Positions 42,533-50,958 are shown, counted from the stretch's first letter. The stretch: 64,000 bases of DNA from DASQBT01 sp963746955 (GCA_963746955.1 CAVVDR010000021.1:1-64000); one strand, 5' to 3'. Numbers and translations are program-made. Notes: generated by a model from the letters alone, not told the origin.

Positions 42533-42551
42533 AATACGAACGATTCGTATT
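42533..42551. promoter_or_regulatory. Putative Fur box, perfect 19-base palindrome
   Basis: AATACGAACGATTCGTATT is a perfect 8-3-8 inverted repeat, 24 bases upstream of hemP and about 10-50 bases before the divergent glycerate kinase gene. It agrees with the 19-base Fur layout (an AT-rich variant of GAGAATNATTCTC-type boxes). A role in iron repression of hemP fits the gene content; it may also affect the divergent gene. Confidence 0.6.
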
Positions 42552-42600
42552 ATACATCCTAATGTTGTTCGCGCAACGGGGAATGATTTATAGTCGCGGG

Positions 42601-43860
42601 ATGCGTGAATTGTTGCTCGCGGCCTTTCAGGCCGGTCTTGCTGCCGTCGATCCGATGGCCCTCGTTCCGAGCCATCTGCCGGCGCCGCCTCGGGGCCGCA
42701 CCCTTATTGTCGGGGGCGGCAAAGCGGCGGCGGCCATGGCCAGCGCGGTGGAAGACAACTGGCCAAGAGCTGCGCCTCTGGCCGGTCTGGTGGTGACCCG
42801 CTATCAGCATGGCTTGCCCACCCGGCGTATTGAGGTGATTGAAGCCAGCCACCCCCTCCCAGATGGCCGCGGCGCCGAAGCGGCTAAGCGCATGCTGGAC
42901 GAGGTCCAGCGCCTCACGCCGGACGATCTGCTACTGGTGCTACTGTCCGGCGGCGGCTCCAGCCTGCTGGCCCTGCCAGTGGACGGCGTCACGCTCAAGG
43001 AATTGCGGGCCGTGACCAAGGCGCTGCTCGCCTGTGGCGCGCCGATCCAGGATATCAACACGGTGCGCAAACACCTGACCCGCTTTTCCGGCGGACAGCT
43101 TGCCGCGCTTTCCCCGGCGCCTGTCAAGGCACTAATCATCTCCGACGTGGTAGGCGATGACCCGACCCACATCGCCTCCGGCCCTTGCGCCCCCGACCCG
43201 TCCAGCTACGCAGATGCTTTGGCGGTGCTGGCACGCTATGCAATCATCCCGCCCACGTCCGTAAGCACTCACTTGCATCGCGGCCTTGCCAGTGTGCTAC
43301 CTGACACACCCAAGCCTGGCGACGTGGTATTTAGTGGAGTGGAAAACCTAGTCATCGGCAAGGCCAGGCAAATGCTTGCCGCTGCAGAAGCCCATCTGCA
43401 ACACCAGGGCATCGGCGTTATCAACGTTGGTGAGATCGAAGGTGAATCACGCGAAATCGCCTGGGCTCACGCCAAGCTGATTCGGGACTTGCTGGAAGAC
43501 ATGCCCCGCCCGTTCGCCCTTCTGTCAGGCGGCGAAACCACTGTAAAGGTGCGCAATCCATCCGGACGCGGCGGCCGCAACACCGAATACCTGCTCGCGC
43601 TCGGGCTCGGGTTAATGGATTTGCAAAATCTGTGGGGGTTGGCCTGCGACACCGACGGGACAGACGGAACCGAAGACAATGCCGGTGCTCTGTGGCAACC
43701 AGACAGCCTAGCGCGGTCACAAGGCTTGCAGCTCGACGCACAGTGCGCTCTCACAAACAACAATGCCTACGAGTTCTTCCAGGCTCTAGATGACCTGATC
43801 ATCACGGGTCCCACTCGAACCAACGTCAATGACTTTCGGCTCGCGCTGGCAACGGATTAG
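42601..43860 (+). CDS. gckA: Glycerate 2-kinase, MOFRL/GckA type
   Basis: A 419-residue kinase (432 if ATG 42562 is used). Family segments are GRTLIVGGGKAAAAMA near the start, LVLLSGGGSSLLALP, INTVRKHLTRFSGGQLA, LIISDVVGDDPTHIASGP, and in the C-terminal MOFRL domain LSGGETTVKV and GRGGRNTEYLLAL plus DTDGTDGTEDNAGA. It phosphorylates glycerate to 2-phosphoglycerate, as in photorespiratory or glyoxylate salvage. The start is uncertain. None of the three candidate ATGs has a clear ribosome site; 42601 is favoured by similarity and by its distance from the upstream palindrome. Confidence 0.9.
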   Translation: MRELLLAAFQAGLAAVDPMALVPSHLPAPPRGRTLIVGGGKAAAAMASAVEDNWPRAAPLAGLVVTRYQHGLPTRRIEVIEASHPLPDGRGAEAAKRMLDEVQRLTPDDLLLVLLSGGGSSLLALPVDGVTLKELRAVTKALLACGAPIQDINTVRKHLTRFSGGQLAALSPAPVKALIISDVVGDDPTHIASGPCAPDPSSYADALAVLARYAIIPPTSVSTHLHRGLASVLPDTPKPGDVVFSGVENLVIGKARQMLAAAEAHLQHQGIGVINVGEIEGESREIAWAHAKLIRDLLEDMPRPFALLSGGETTVKVRNPSGRGGRNTEYLLALGLGLMDLQNLWGLACDTDGTDGTEDNAGALWQPDSLARSQGLQLDAQCALTNNNAYEFFQALDDLIITGPTRTNVNDFRLALATD

Positions 43861-43895
43861 GCGCCAATTCCCGGTGCGGCCTGCCCGCCCTAACC

Positions 43896-44630
43896 CTAAT
43901 TGGGCTTGAAGACCTGAACCATATCCCCGACCTTTAGACCGAGTTTTTCTGCGGCATTGCCGCGATTGATCGCCAACTCAAGCAGGCCCACGCTGTTGAC
44001 GAACCAGAATCCTTCGCCTTTGGCGACCGCACCAAACGTTTGGGCATGTTGGAATTCGCCATTGCGTGCGACAACGCGGGTGGTCTTGGGCAGGCTCGCG
44101 CCGCGGATTCCGCTCCAGCCATTGCCAAAGTGATCGATGTAGATCACCCGTGCCAGATCGCCGGCATCAAACCCGACATGCGGCTTGGCATTCTCTTCCA
44201 GTCTGTCGGCGGGAAAGTCGCCCTTGGCGATGAGCGCGGCAATTACTGCATAAATGTCCCGTCCATGGAAGGTGGCCGAAATCGCATCCGGCTGCCAATT
44301 AATGCGCCATACTTTGGTGTCACTATTGCGCGCGGCGGCAATGGAGAGCAGACCATTGTCGGGACCGACAAACCAGTGTCCGCCCGCCATCACCACGATA
44401 CCTTCGCGCTCTGTCCCAACGCCGGGATCCACTACGCACATGAACACGCAGCCGGGTGGGAAGGTGGGCGCGAAGGCGGCAATGAGGTGGGCCCCGGCGT
44501 GGGCATTGTAGTCCGGCACATGATGCAACAGATCCACCACCTGCTGGTCGGGAGCATGCTGGGCCAGACGCGCCTTAACCTGACCGACATACGGGTCGTG
44601 GCTTCCAAAGTCAGTGAACAGTAGGATCAT
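43896..44630 (-). CDS. SAM hydroxide adenosyltransferase (DUF62 / chlorinase-fluorinase superfamily)
   Basis: A 244-residue protein starting LLFTDFGSHDPYVGQVKA. The superfamily motifs VDPGVGTEREGIVV and WFVGPDNGLLS are present, as is a C-terminal domain with GFWFVNSVGLLELAINRGNA. Most bacterial members hydrolyse S-adenosylmethionine to adenosine and methionine. The halide-site residues of true fluorinases are not apparent. It lies downstream of the ribosomal cluster but beyond its terminator, so it is a separate unit; its promoter is not clear. Confidence 0.88.
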   Translation of the reverse strand: MILLFTDFGSHDPYVGQVKARLAQHAPDQQVVDLLHHVPDYNAHAGAHLIAAFAPTFPPGCVFMCVVDPGVGTEREGIVVMAGGHWFVGPDNGLLSIAAARNSDTKVWRINWQPDAISATFHGRDIYAVIAALIAKGDFPADRLEENAKPHVGFDAGDLARVIYIDHFGNGWSGIRGASLPKTTRVVARNGEFQHAQTFGAVAKGEGFWFVNSVGLLELAINRGNAAEKLGLKVGDMVQVFKPN

Positions 44631-44693
44631 GAAAGCGCGTTACTCTTCAAACAAATGTCGAACGCTTGGCCAAGCCCGACAAGCCCTGAACGT

Positions 44694-44716
44694 AAAAAGC
44701 CGGGACCAGCCCGGCT
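44694..44716 (-). terminator. Intrinsic terminator after rplQ
   Basis: On the minus strand AGCCGGG-CTGGT-CCCGGCT is followed by TTTTAC, a seven-base GC stem with a five-base loop and a T-run. It lies about 20 bases after the rplQ stop and ends the alpha operon and the whole ribosomal cluster. Confidence 0.85.
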
Positions 44717-44735
44717 CTACTTAATACTGCGTGGC

Positions 44736-45122
44736 CTATTCAGCCTCGACTGCCTCGGTTGCCTCCGGACGATCCACAAGTTCCACCAGCGCCATGGGTG
44801 CATTGTCACCGACGCGGAAGCCAAACCTAAGGATGCGCAGGTAACCTCCGGGACGCTTGGCATAGCGGGGACCCAGTTCATCAAACACCTTGGTAACCAT
44901 CTCGCGATCACGCAGCCGGTCGAACGCCAAGCGGCGATTGCCCAGACTCGGGCTCTTGCCCAGCGTAATGATAGGCTCCACCACGCGGCGCAGCTCCTTG
45001 GCTTTGGGCAGGGTGGTCTTGATCGCCTCATGGCGCAACAATGAGTTGGTCATGTTGCGAAACATCGCCAGGCGGTGACTGGTGGTGCGATTGAGCTTGC
45101 GGTTCGATTGACGATGACGCAT
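44736..45122 (-). CDS. rplQ: 50S ribosomal protein L17
   Basis: The 128-residue product starts MRHRQSNRKLNRTTSHRLAM (ATG 45122) and ends with a short acidic tail rich in Glu and Ala. L17 lies near the peptide exit side of the large subunit. The frame extends upstream to 45170 but that part is not conserved. It is the last gene of the alpha operon, directly before an intrinsic terminator. Confidence 0.97.
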   Translation of the reverse strand: MRHRQSNRKLNRTTSHRLAMFRNMTNSLLRHEAIKTTLPKAKELRRVVEPIITLGKSPSLGNRRLAFDRLRDREMVTKVFDELGPRYAKRPGGYLRILRFGFRVGDNAPMALVELVDRPEATEAVEAE

Positions 45123-45207
45123 GGCATATTTCCTTTCAGTATTCTTTGGATAGGACGCCTGCCACGGCATCCCTCACTTTGTTGTTATGTTTGATGCTTG
45201 CAGCCGC

Positions 45208-46188
45208 TCAGGCCTTCTCCAGTCCGGCTGGCGGCCAGTTCTCCAGTTTCATGCCCAGGGCCAGGCCACGCGAGGCAAGTACTTCCTTGATTTCGTTCAG
45301 GGACTTGCGCCCCAGGTTGGGAGTCTTGAGCAATTCCGTTTCGGTGCGCTGAATCAGGTCGCCGATGTAGTAAATGTTTTCGGCCTTGAGGCAGTTGGCG
45401 GAACGCACAGTGAGTTCCAGATCGTCGACCGGACGCAGCAGGATAGGATCGACTTGGGGCGCACTGGGCGCGGCGGCGCTGCTCTCGGTGCCTTTCAGAT
45501 CGGCGAACACCGACAACTGATCTACCAGAATACGGGCCGCGGTACGCACGGCTTCTTCCGGCTCCACCACACCATTGGTTTCGATATCGATGACCAGGCG
45601 GTCCAGATCGGTACGCTGCTCGACCCGGGCGCTCTCCACCGCATACGCTACGCGGCGTACCGGGCTGAAGGATGCATCCACCAGGATGGAGCCGACGCTG
45701 CGCGAATCCGCATCGACCTTGCGCGCGGGCACCGGCTGATAGCCACGCCCACTTTCGACGCGGACTTCCATTTCCAGTCTTCCGCCCTTGGTCAGATGGG
45801 CGATGATGTGATCGGGATTCAATACTTCCACGTCATGCGGCAACTGGATGTCACCTGCGGTCACCACGCCTTCACCTTCTTTGGCGAGGTTGAGATTCAC
45901 CGCTGCCTTGTTGTGCAGCTTGAACGCGACGCCCTTCAGATTGAGCAGAATGTCAACCACATCTTCCTGCACGCTCTCGATGGTGGAGTATTCATGCACC
46001 ACGCCGGTGATCTTGACTTCCGTCGGAGCATAGCCGGTCATAGACGACAAGAGTATGCGGCGCAAGGCGTTGCCCAGGGTATGGCCATAGCCGCGCTCGA
46101 ACGGCTCCATGGTAACCTTTGCATGAAGCGGCGACATGCGATCCACTTCGACAATGCGCGGCTTGAGAAAATCCTGGGTAGCAGACAT
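45208..46188 (-). CDS. rpoA: RNA polymerase alpha subunit
   Basis: A 326-residue subunit. The N-terminal assembly domain (about 1-235) begins after FLKPRIVEVDRMSPLHAKVT and has ERGYGHTLGNALRRILLSSM. A linker rich in Ala/Ser precedes the C-terminal DNA- and activator-binding domain (about 250-326), with LELTVRSANCLKAENIYYIG and LGRKSLNEIKEVLASRGLAL. All features are standard. It lies between rpsD and rplQ as in other proteobacteria. Confidence 0.98.
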   Translation of the reverse strand: MSATQDFLKPRIVEVDRMSPLHAKVTMEPFERGYGHTLGNALRRILLSSMTGYAPTEVKITGVVHEYSTIESVQEDVVDILLNLKGVAFKLHNKAAVNLNLAKEGEGVVTAGDIQLPHDVEVLNPDHIIAHLTKGGRLEMEVRVESGRGYQPVPARKVDADSRSVGSILVDASFSPVRRVAYAVESARVEQRTDLDRLVIDIETNGVVEPEEAVRTAARILVDQLSVFADLKGTESSAAAPSAPQVDPILLRPVDDLELTVRSANCLKAENIYYIGDLIQRTETELLKTPNLGRKSLNEIKEVLASRGLALGMKLENWPPAGLEKA

Positions 46189-46219
46189 GCGGCTTCTTCC
46201 TTAGAGCGCGGTTAAGCGA

Positions 46220-46849
46220 TTACTTGGAATACAGTTCAATCACCAGCGATTCATTAATGGTCGGCGGCAGCTCGGCACGCTGCGGCATGGCCTTGAAGGT
46301 ACCCTTCAAGCCTTTAGCGTCTACTTCAACCCACTCTGGAAAGCCACGACCTTCAGCAGCCTCCACCGCCCCCTTGATGCGGAGTTGAGGCTGGGCTTTT
46401 TCTGCCACAGCGACGACATCACCAGCGCGTACCTGGAAGGAGGGGATGTTGACGCGCTTGCCGTTGACCATGATCGCGTTATGACGCACAGCCTGGCGGG
46501 CCTCGGTGCGCGACGCGCCGAACCCCATGCGGTAGCAAACCGTGTCGAGGCGGCTCTCGAGCAGACCCAGCAGGTTATCTCCGGTCACACCCTTGCGGCG
46601 AACAGCCTCCTGATAAAGCCGCCGGAACTGACCCTCGAGGACGCCATAAATGCGCCGGATCTTCTGCTTTTCACGCAATTGCACACCGTAGTTTGACAGC
46701 CGACTGCCACTCTTTTGACCGTGCTGGCCAGGGGCATAACTGCGGCGCTCGATGGCGCACTTATCCGTGTAGCACTTTTCGCCCTTAAGAAAGAGTTTCT
46801 CGCCTTCCCGGCGGCATTGCCGGCATTTTGCATCCAGATTTCTTGCCAT
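46220..46849 (-). CDS. rpsD: 30S ribosomal protein S4
   Basis: A 209-residue primary 16S rRNA-binding protein. The N-terminus carries four cysteines (9, 12, 26, 31: CRQC...CYTDKC), so this is the zinc-containing C+ form. The S4 RNA-binding domain is seen in LESRLDTVCYRMGFGASRTEARQ. In Escherichia coli S4 represses the alpha operon. Here the leader before rpsM is too short for the known pseudoknot. Confidence 0.98.
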   Translation of the reverse strand: MARNLDAKCRQCRREGEKLFLKGEKCYTDKCAIERRSYAPGQHGQKSGSRLSNYGVQLREKQKIRRIYGVLEGQFRRLYQEAVRRKGVTGDNLLGLLESRLDTVCYRMGFGASRTEARQAVRHNAIMVNGKRVNIPSFQVRAGDVVAVAEKAQPQLRIKGAVEAAEGRGFPEWVEVDAKGLKGTFKAMPQRAELPPTINESLVIELYSK

Positions 46850-46867
46850 GATCTAGACCTTAATCGA

Positions 46868-47263
46868 TTAAATACGACGCTTCTTCGGAGGACGACAACC
46901 GTTATGCGGCACCGGCGTCACATCAGAAATCGAGGTAATCTTGAAACCCAATGCATTGAGCGCGCGTACCGAAGACTCGCGGCCAGGGCCCGGGCCCTTG
47001 ATGCGGACTTCAAGATTCTTGACCCCATACTCCAGTGCCATCTTCCCCGCATTCTCTGCAGCCACCTGAGCAGCGAATGGGGTGGACTTCCGCGAACCCT
47101 TGAAGCCGGCGCCTCCCGCGGTTGCCCAGGACAGGGCATTGCCCTGGCGATCGGTTATGGTAATGATCGTGTTGTTAAACGACGCGTGAACGTGGACGAT
47201 CCCTTCAGCCACGTTCTTCTTGACCTTCTTGCGCACACGAGTGGCAACAGCAGCTTTAGCCAT
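46868..47263 (-). CDS. rpsK: 30S ribosomal protein S11
   Basis: A 131-residue platform protein of the small subunit. Conserved stretches are GIVHVHASFNNTIITITDRQ, GFKGSRKSTPFAAQVAAE and the end VTPVPHNGCRPPKKRRI. The spacing to rpsM (13 bases) and rpsD (18 bases) fits one alpha operon. Confidence 0.98.
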   Translation of the reverse strand: MAKAAVATRVRKKVKKNVAEGIVHVHASFNNTIITITDRQGNALSWATAGGAGFKGSRKSTPFAAQVAAENAGKMALEYGVKNLEVRIKGPGPGRESSVRALNALGFKITSISDVTPVPHNGCRPPKKRRI

Positions 47264-47276
47264 CTAATAAGAATCC

Positions 47277-47633
47277 CTATTTCTTGATCGCTTTGCGCGG
47301 ACCCTTGCGGGTGCGCGCATTGGTTCGGGTGCGCTGGCCGCGTACAGGCAGCCCCTTGCGATGGCGCACCCCGCGGTAGCATCCCAAATCCATGAGACGC
47401 TTAATATTCATGGTGACTTCGCGACGCAGATCGCCTTCGACTGTTTGCCTGGACACGCCATCACGCAGCTTGTCCATATCGGCATCCGAGAGGTCCTTGA
47501 CCTTGATGGAAAAGGCAACCCCAGCCGCTTCGCAAATCTTGCGGGCAGTCGAGCGGCCAATGCCGAAAATGGCCGTCAACGCGATCTCAGCGTGTTGATG
47601 GTTCGGAATGTTTACCCCAGCAATACGGGCCAT
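47277..47633 (-). CDS. rpsM: 30S ribosomal protein S13
   Basis: A 118-residue head protein of the small subunit that contacts the P-site tRNA and L5. It starts MARIAGVNIPNHQHAEIALT and ends in the basic tail ARTRKGPRKAIKK. It is the first gene of the alpha operon and follows a strong predicted promoter. Confidence 0.98.
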   Translation of the reverse strand: MARIAGVNIPNHQHAEIALTAIFGIGRSTARKICEAAGVAFSIKVKDLSDADMDKLRDGVSRQTVEGDLRREVTMNIKRLMDLGCYRGVRHRKGLPVRGQRTRTNARTRKGPRKAIKK

Positions 47634-47661
47634 TCTCTATACTCCGGACGGAAAGCAAAAA

Positions 47662-47690
47662 ATTATAACACGCCTGGTCACAAGACCCAA
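47662..47690 (-). promoter_or_regulatory. Promoter of the alpha operon
   Basis: On the minus strand TTGGGT (47690-47685), a 17-base spacer and TATAAT (47667-47662), with an extended TGT in front of the -10, form a strong sigma70-type promoter. The predicted start near 47655 leaves only about 20 bases of leader before rpsM. Confidence 0.7.
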
Positions 47691-47710
47691 GCGCAACTCA
47701 TACTTACTGC

Positions 47711-47824
47711 TCAACCCTGGCGCTGCTTGTGGCGGGGATCTTCGCAGATCACCCGAACCACGCCTTTGCGCCGCACGATCTTGCATTTACGGCAAATTTT
47801 CTTGACTGATGCTTTCACTCGCAT
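47711..47824 (-). CDS. rpmJ: 50S ribosomal protein L36
   Basis: A 37-residue zinc ribbon protein starting MRVKASVKKICRKCKIVRRK. The zinc ligands Cys 11, Cys 14, Cys 27 and His 32 are all present (C+ form). It is short enough to be missed by automatic gene finding. It lies between infA and rpsM at the end of the spc operon. Confidence 0.95.
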   Translation of the reverse strand: MRVKASVKKICRKCKIVRRKGVVRVICEDPRHKQRQG

Positions 47825-47855
47825 GACACTCTCCTGACCCCTAATGGCAACCCTG

Positions 47856-48074
47856 CTACTTAGCCCGGAACACAATCCGGGCCCTACTTAAATCGTAAGG
47901 CGTCAACTCGACGGTCACCTTATCACCGGGGAGGATGCGTATGTAATGCATGCGCATCTTCCCGGAAATATGCCCCAGCACCACATAGCCGTTCTCCAGT
48001 TTGACCCGAAAGGTGGCATTCGGCAGGTTCTCAACAACTTCACCCTGCATCTGGATGACATCTTCCTTAGCCAT
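47856..48074 (-). CDS. infA: Translation initiation factor IF-1
   Basis: A 72-residue OB-fold protein starting MAKEDVIQMQGEVVENLPNA and holding GHISGKMRMHYIRILPGDKV. It binds the A site during initiation. Its place between secY and rpmJ is the usual betaproteobacterial arrangement; in Escherichia coli infA lies elsewhere. Confidence 0.97.
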   Translation of the reverse strand: MAKEDVIQMQGEVVENLPNATFRVKLENGYVVLGHISGKMRMHYIRILPGDKVTVELTPYDLSRARIVFRAK

Positions 48075-48076
48075 AC

Positions 48077-49402
48077 TCAGCGCCCGACCAGTCCACCCTT
48101 GAAGTTGGCTTTCTTGAGCAGGCTCTCATACTGGTGACTCATGATGTAGGCCTGAACCTGGGCCATGAAATCCATCGTCACCACCACAATAATCAACAGC
48201 GAGGTGCCGCCAAAATAAAATGGCACATTCCACTTTGCAATCAGAAACTCCGGGATCAGGCACACGAATGTAATGTACATCGCGCCGATCAAGGTGAGCC
48301 GGGTCATAATCTTGTCGATGTATCTGGCGGTCTGGTCGCCCGGTCGGATGCCGGGAACAAAGGCCCCACTCTTCTTCAGGTTGTCCGCTGTCTCCTTGGG
48401 ATTGAACACCAGGGCGGTATAGAAGAAACAGAAAAAGATAATTGCTCCGGCATACAGGACCATGTGAATCGGCTGCCCCGGCGCCAGCGTGGACGCCAGA
48501 TCCTTCAGCCAGACCATGCGGTCGCTGGAGCCAAACCAACCCGCCAGTGTGGCGGGAAACAAAATGATGCTGGACGCGAAGATTGGGGGTATTACGCCTG
48601 ACATGTTGAGCTTGAGGGGGAGATGCGAGCTTTGTCCGCCCACCACCATCTTGCCCACCTGTCGTTTGGCATAATTGACCAGGATCTTGCGCTGACCTTT
48701 TTCGACAAACACCACAAAGGCAATCACCGCAAGCGACAGGACAAACAGGATCAGCAGCAGCGGAATCGAGAATGCGCCGGTGCGAGTCAACTCAAGCATG
48801 CCTCCGATAGCCTGCGGCAGGCCGGCCACGATGCCGGCAAAAATAATGATCGAAATTCCGTTGCCAATGCCGCGCTCCGTAATCTGCTCGCCCAGCCACA
48901 TCAGGAACATTGTGCCCGCTGTCAAGGTCGTGACGGTGGTGAGACGAAACATATAGCCAGGCTCAAGCACCAAGCCAGCCTGGGCTTCCAGCGCAATTGC
49001 GATTCCCAGGCCCTGAAACAGGGCAAGGAAAACGGTACCATAGCGGGTGTACTGAGTGATTTTTCGGCGACCGGATTCTCCCTCCTTCTTCAGTGCCTCC
49101 AGTTGCGGCGATACCACGGTCAGCAACTGGACGATAATCGAAGAGGAGATATAGGGCATGATGCCCAGCGCAAACACGGTAAAACGTTTGAGCGCCCCGC
49201 CGGAGAACATGTTGAACATGCCCAGGATGCCCCCCTGTTGCGACTGGAACAGGTGCTCCAGCACCCTGGGGTCTATCCCCGGCACCGGAATATGTGCGCC
49301 GATGCGATAGACGATCAGGGCGCCAAGCAAGAACCACAGGCGCCGCTTGAGGTCGGCAAACTTGCCGGAAGCAAATCCTGTCAGAGGGGACGGGTTGGCC
49401 AC
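48077..49402 (-). CDS. secY: Protein translocase subunit SecY
   Basis: A 441-residue integral membrane protein with ten predicted helices, the channel of the Sec translocon. Landmarks are FNMFSGGALKRFTVFALGIM in the plug and helix 2 region, QYTRYGTVFLALFQGLGIAI in the middle, and the cytosolic loop NPKETADNLKKSGAFVPGIR, which contacts SecA and ribosomes. It is cotranscribed with rplO. Confidence 0.98.
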   Translation of the reverse strand: MANPSPLTGFASGKFADLKRRLWFLLGALIVYRIGAHIPVPGIDPRVLEHLFQSQQGGILGMFNMFSGGALKRFTVFALGIMPYISSSIIVQLLTVVSPQLEALKKEGESGRRKITQYTRYGTVFLALFQGLGIAIALEAQAGLVLEPGYMFRLTTVTTLTAGTMFLMWLGEQITERGIGNGISIIIFAGIVAGLPQAIGGMLELTRTGAFSIPLLLILFVLSLAVIAFVVFVEKGQRKILVNYAKRQVGKMVVGGQSSHLPLKLNMSGVIPPIFASSIILFPATLAGWFGSSDRMVWLKDLASTLAPGQPIHMVLYAGAIIFFCFFYTALVFNPKETADNLKKSGAFVPGIRPGDQTARYIDKIMTRLTLIGAMYITFVCLIPEFLIAKWNVPFYFGGTSLLIIVVVTMDFMAQVQAYIMSHQYESLLKKANFKGGLVGR

Positions 49403-49436
49403 GATAGATGCTCTGTCGTCTTGCTAGACCGGCCCG

Positions 49437-49871
49437 TCAATCGGCCAAACTGCCGCCGGCCGCCTCGATGGCGGCGCGGGCGCCCTTGCTGGCCGCGATA
49501 CCCTTGAGCTTTACCGGCTTGCCTAACTCCCCGGAAAGGATGACTTTCGCGGTTTTTGCTACAGCGGGCACCAGGCCGGACTGCTTGAGCACCAGAATGT
49601 CGATCTCATCCACGGCGATCCGGGCGAGATCGGACAGACGCACCTCGGCCGTGTCGGTGCGGCTCAGAGAAACAAATCCGCGTTTAGGCAGACGGCGCTG
49701 CAGCGGCATTTGGCCACCTTCAAAGCCGACTTTCTTGTAGCCGCCGGAACGGGAATGCTGACCCTTGTGCCCGCGACCCGCGGTTTTACCCAGACCGGAG
49801 CCGATGCCGCGCCCGACGCGACGCTTGGCATGCTTGGCGCCGGCAGCGGGTTTCAGATTGTTCAGTTCCAT
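49437..49871 (-). CDS. rplO: 50S ribosomal protein L15
   Basis: A 144-residue protein starting MELNNLKPAAGAKHAKRRVG with the Gly/Arg/Lys-rich N-terminal arm (GRGIGSGLGKTAGRGHKGQ) that threads into 23S rRNA. ATG 49871 is taken because an earlier in-frame start would overlap rpmD and is not conserved. Confidence 0.97.
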   Translation of the reverse strand: MELNNLKPAAGAKHAKRRVGRGIGSGLGKTAGRGHKGQHSRSGGYKKVGFEGGQMPLQRRLPKRGFVSLSRTDTAEVRLSDLARIAVDEIDILVLKQSGLVPAVAKTAKVILSGELGKPVKLKGIAASKGARAAIEAAGGSLAD

Positions 49872-49872
49872 C

Positions 49873-50058
49873 TTAACTTTCAACCTTCACCAGATAGCTA
49901 ACCATGTTGATCAGTCCGCGGATCGCGGGCGTGTCCTGAAGTTCCACGCTGTGGTGGAGACGGCGCAAGCCCAGACCCTTGATGCACATGCGATGCGGCG
50001 CCTTGGTGCCGATCAGGCTCTTGATCAGGGTGACCTTGATTTTCTTCGCGTCTGACAT
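49873..50058 (-). CDS. rpmD: 50S ribosomal protein L30
   Basis: A 61-residue protein with the family pattern KIKVTLIKSLIGTKAPHRMC and LGLRRLHHSVELQDTPAIRG. It sits between rpsE and rplO, almost touching rplO (one base apart), in the spc operon. Confidence 0.97.
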   Translation of the reverse strand: MSDAKKIKVTLIKSLIGTKAPHRMCIKGLGLRRLHHSVELQDTPAIRGLINMVSYLVKVES

Positions 50059-50063
50059 GGCCG

Positions 50064-50573
50064 TTATCCCAGAATCTCTTCAATCGACTTGCCGCGCTTG
50101 GCGGCAATCTCGGATGGCGCGGACATTTGCGTCAAACCGTTGATGGTGGCGCGCACGACGTTGTAGGGATTGGTCGAGCCCAGGCACTTGGCCAGTACGT
50201 TTTGCACACCCATCACTTCAAACACCGCCCGCATGGCGCCTCCCGCAATGATTCCCGTACCTTCTGAGGCCGGCTGAATCAGTACCATGGAAGCGCCGTG
50301 CTTGCCCACGATCGCATGATGGAACGTGCCATTCTTGAGATTGACCTTGACCATCCTGCGCCGCGCCTCTTCCATTGCTTTTTGCACAGCCACCGGGACT
50401 TCGCGCGATTTACCCTTCCCCATGCCGATGCCGCCATCCCCGTCGCCGACTACCGACAATGCGGCGAACCCGAGAATCCGGCCGCCCTTGACCGTCTTGC
50501 TGACGCGATTAACCGAGACCATCTTTTCGCGCAGGCCATCGCCACGCTCTTCATTCTGTTCAGTACGAGCCAT
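50064..50573 (-). CDS. rpsE: 30S ribosomal protein S5
   Basis: A 169-residue protein. The double-stranded-RNA-binding-like N-terminal domain includes LREKMVSVNRVSKTVKGGRI and GDGDGGIGMGKGKSREVPVA, and the C-terminal domain includes GTGIIAGGAMRAVFEVMGVQ. It takes part in decoding accuracy. Residues linked to spectinomycin resistance (the VSKTVKGGR loop) look wild type. Confidence 0.98.
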   Translation of the reverse strand: MARTEQNEERGDGLREKMVSVNRVSKTVKGGRILGFAALSVVGDGDGGIGMGKGKSREVPVAVQKAMEEARRRMVKVNLKNGTFHHAIVGKHGASMVLIQPASEGTGIIAGGAMRAVFEVMGVQNVLAKCLGSTNPYNVVRATINGLTQMSAPSEIAAKRGKSIEEILG

Positions 50574-50586
50574 GTCGACCTACCCC

Positions 50587-50940
50587 TTAAAATTGAAGCC
50601 CGTTTTCCCGCGCCGCGTCCGCCAGGGCTTTCACCCGGCCGTGATACTTCAAGCCGCTGCGGTCAAAGGCGACCTTATCTATGCCCAAGGCCTTGGCTTT
50701 CTCAGCCACACGTTTGCCCACCAGGGCGGCCGCAGCCTTGTTGCCGCCATTGGGCACCTGCGCCCGGATGTCCTTTTCCAGGGTGGAAGCTGCGGTCAGA
50801 ACATGCCCACCATCCGCAGAAATAATCTGCGCATAGATATGACAGTTGCTGCGATGTACTGCGAGACGCACCGCCTTGACGGCCGCAATTCTGGCGCGGG
50901 TTTTGCGCGCACGGCGGACTCTTGCCAATTGGGTATTCAT
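50587..50940 (-). CDS. rplR: 50S ribosomal protein L18
   Basis: A 117-residue 5S rRNA-binding protein starting MNTQLARVRRARKTRARIAA. It includes RLAVHRSNCHIYAQIISADG and the end FDRSGLKYHGRVKALADAAR. Normal length and position between rplF and rpsE. Confidence 0.98.
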   Translation of the reverse strand: MNTQLARVRRARKTRARIAAVKAVRLAVHRSNCHIYAQIISADGGHVLTAASTLEKDIRAQVPNGGNKAAAALVGKRVAEKAKALGIDKVAFDRSGLKYHGRVKALADAARENGLQF

Positions 50941-50958
50941 GCTCTGTTCCTCAACCGG

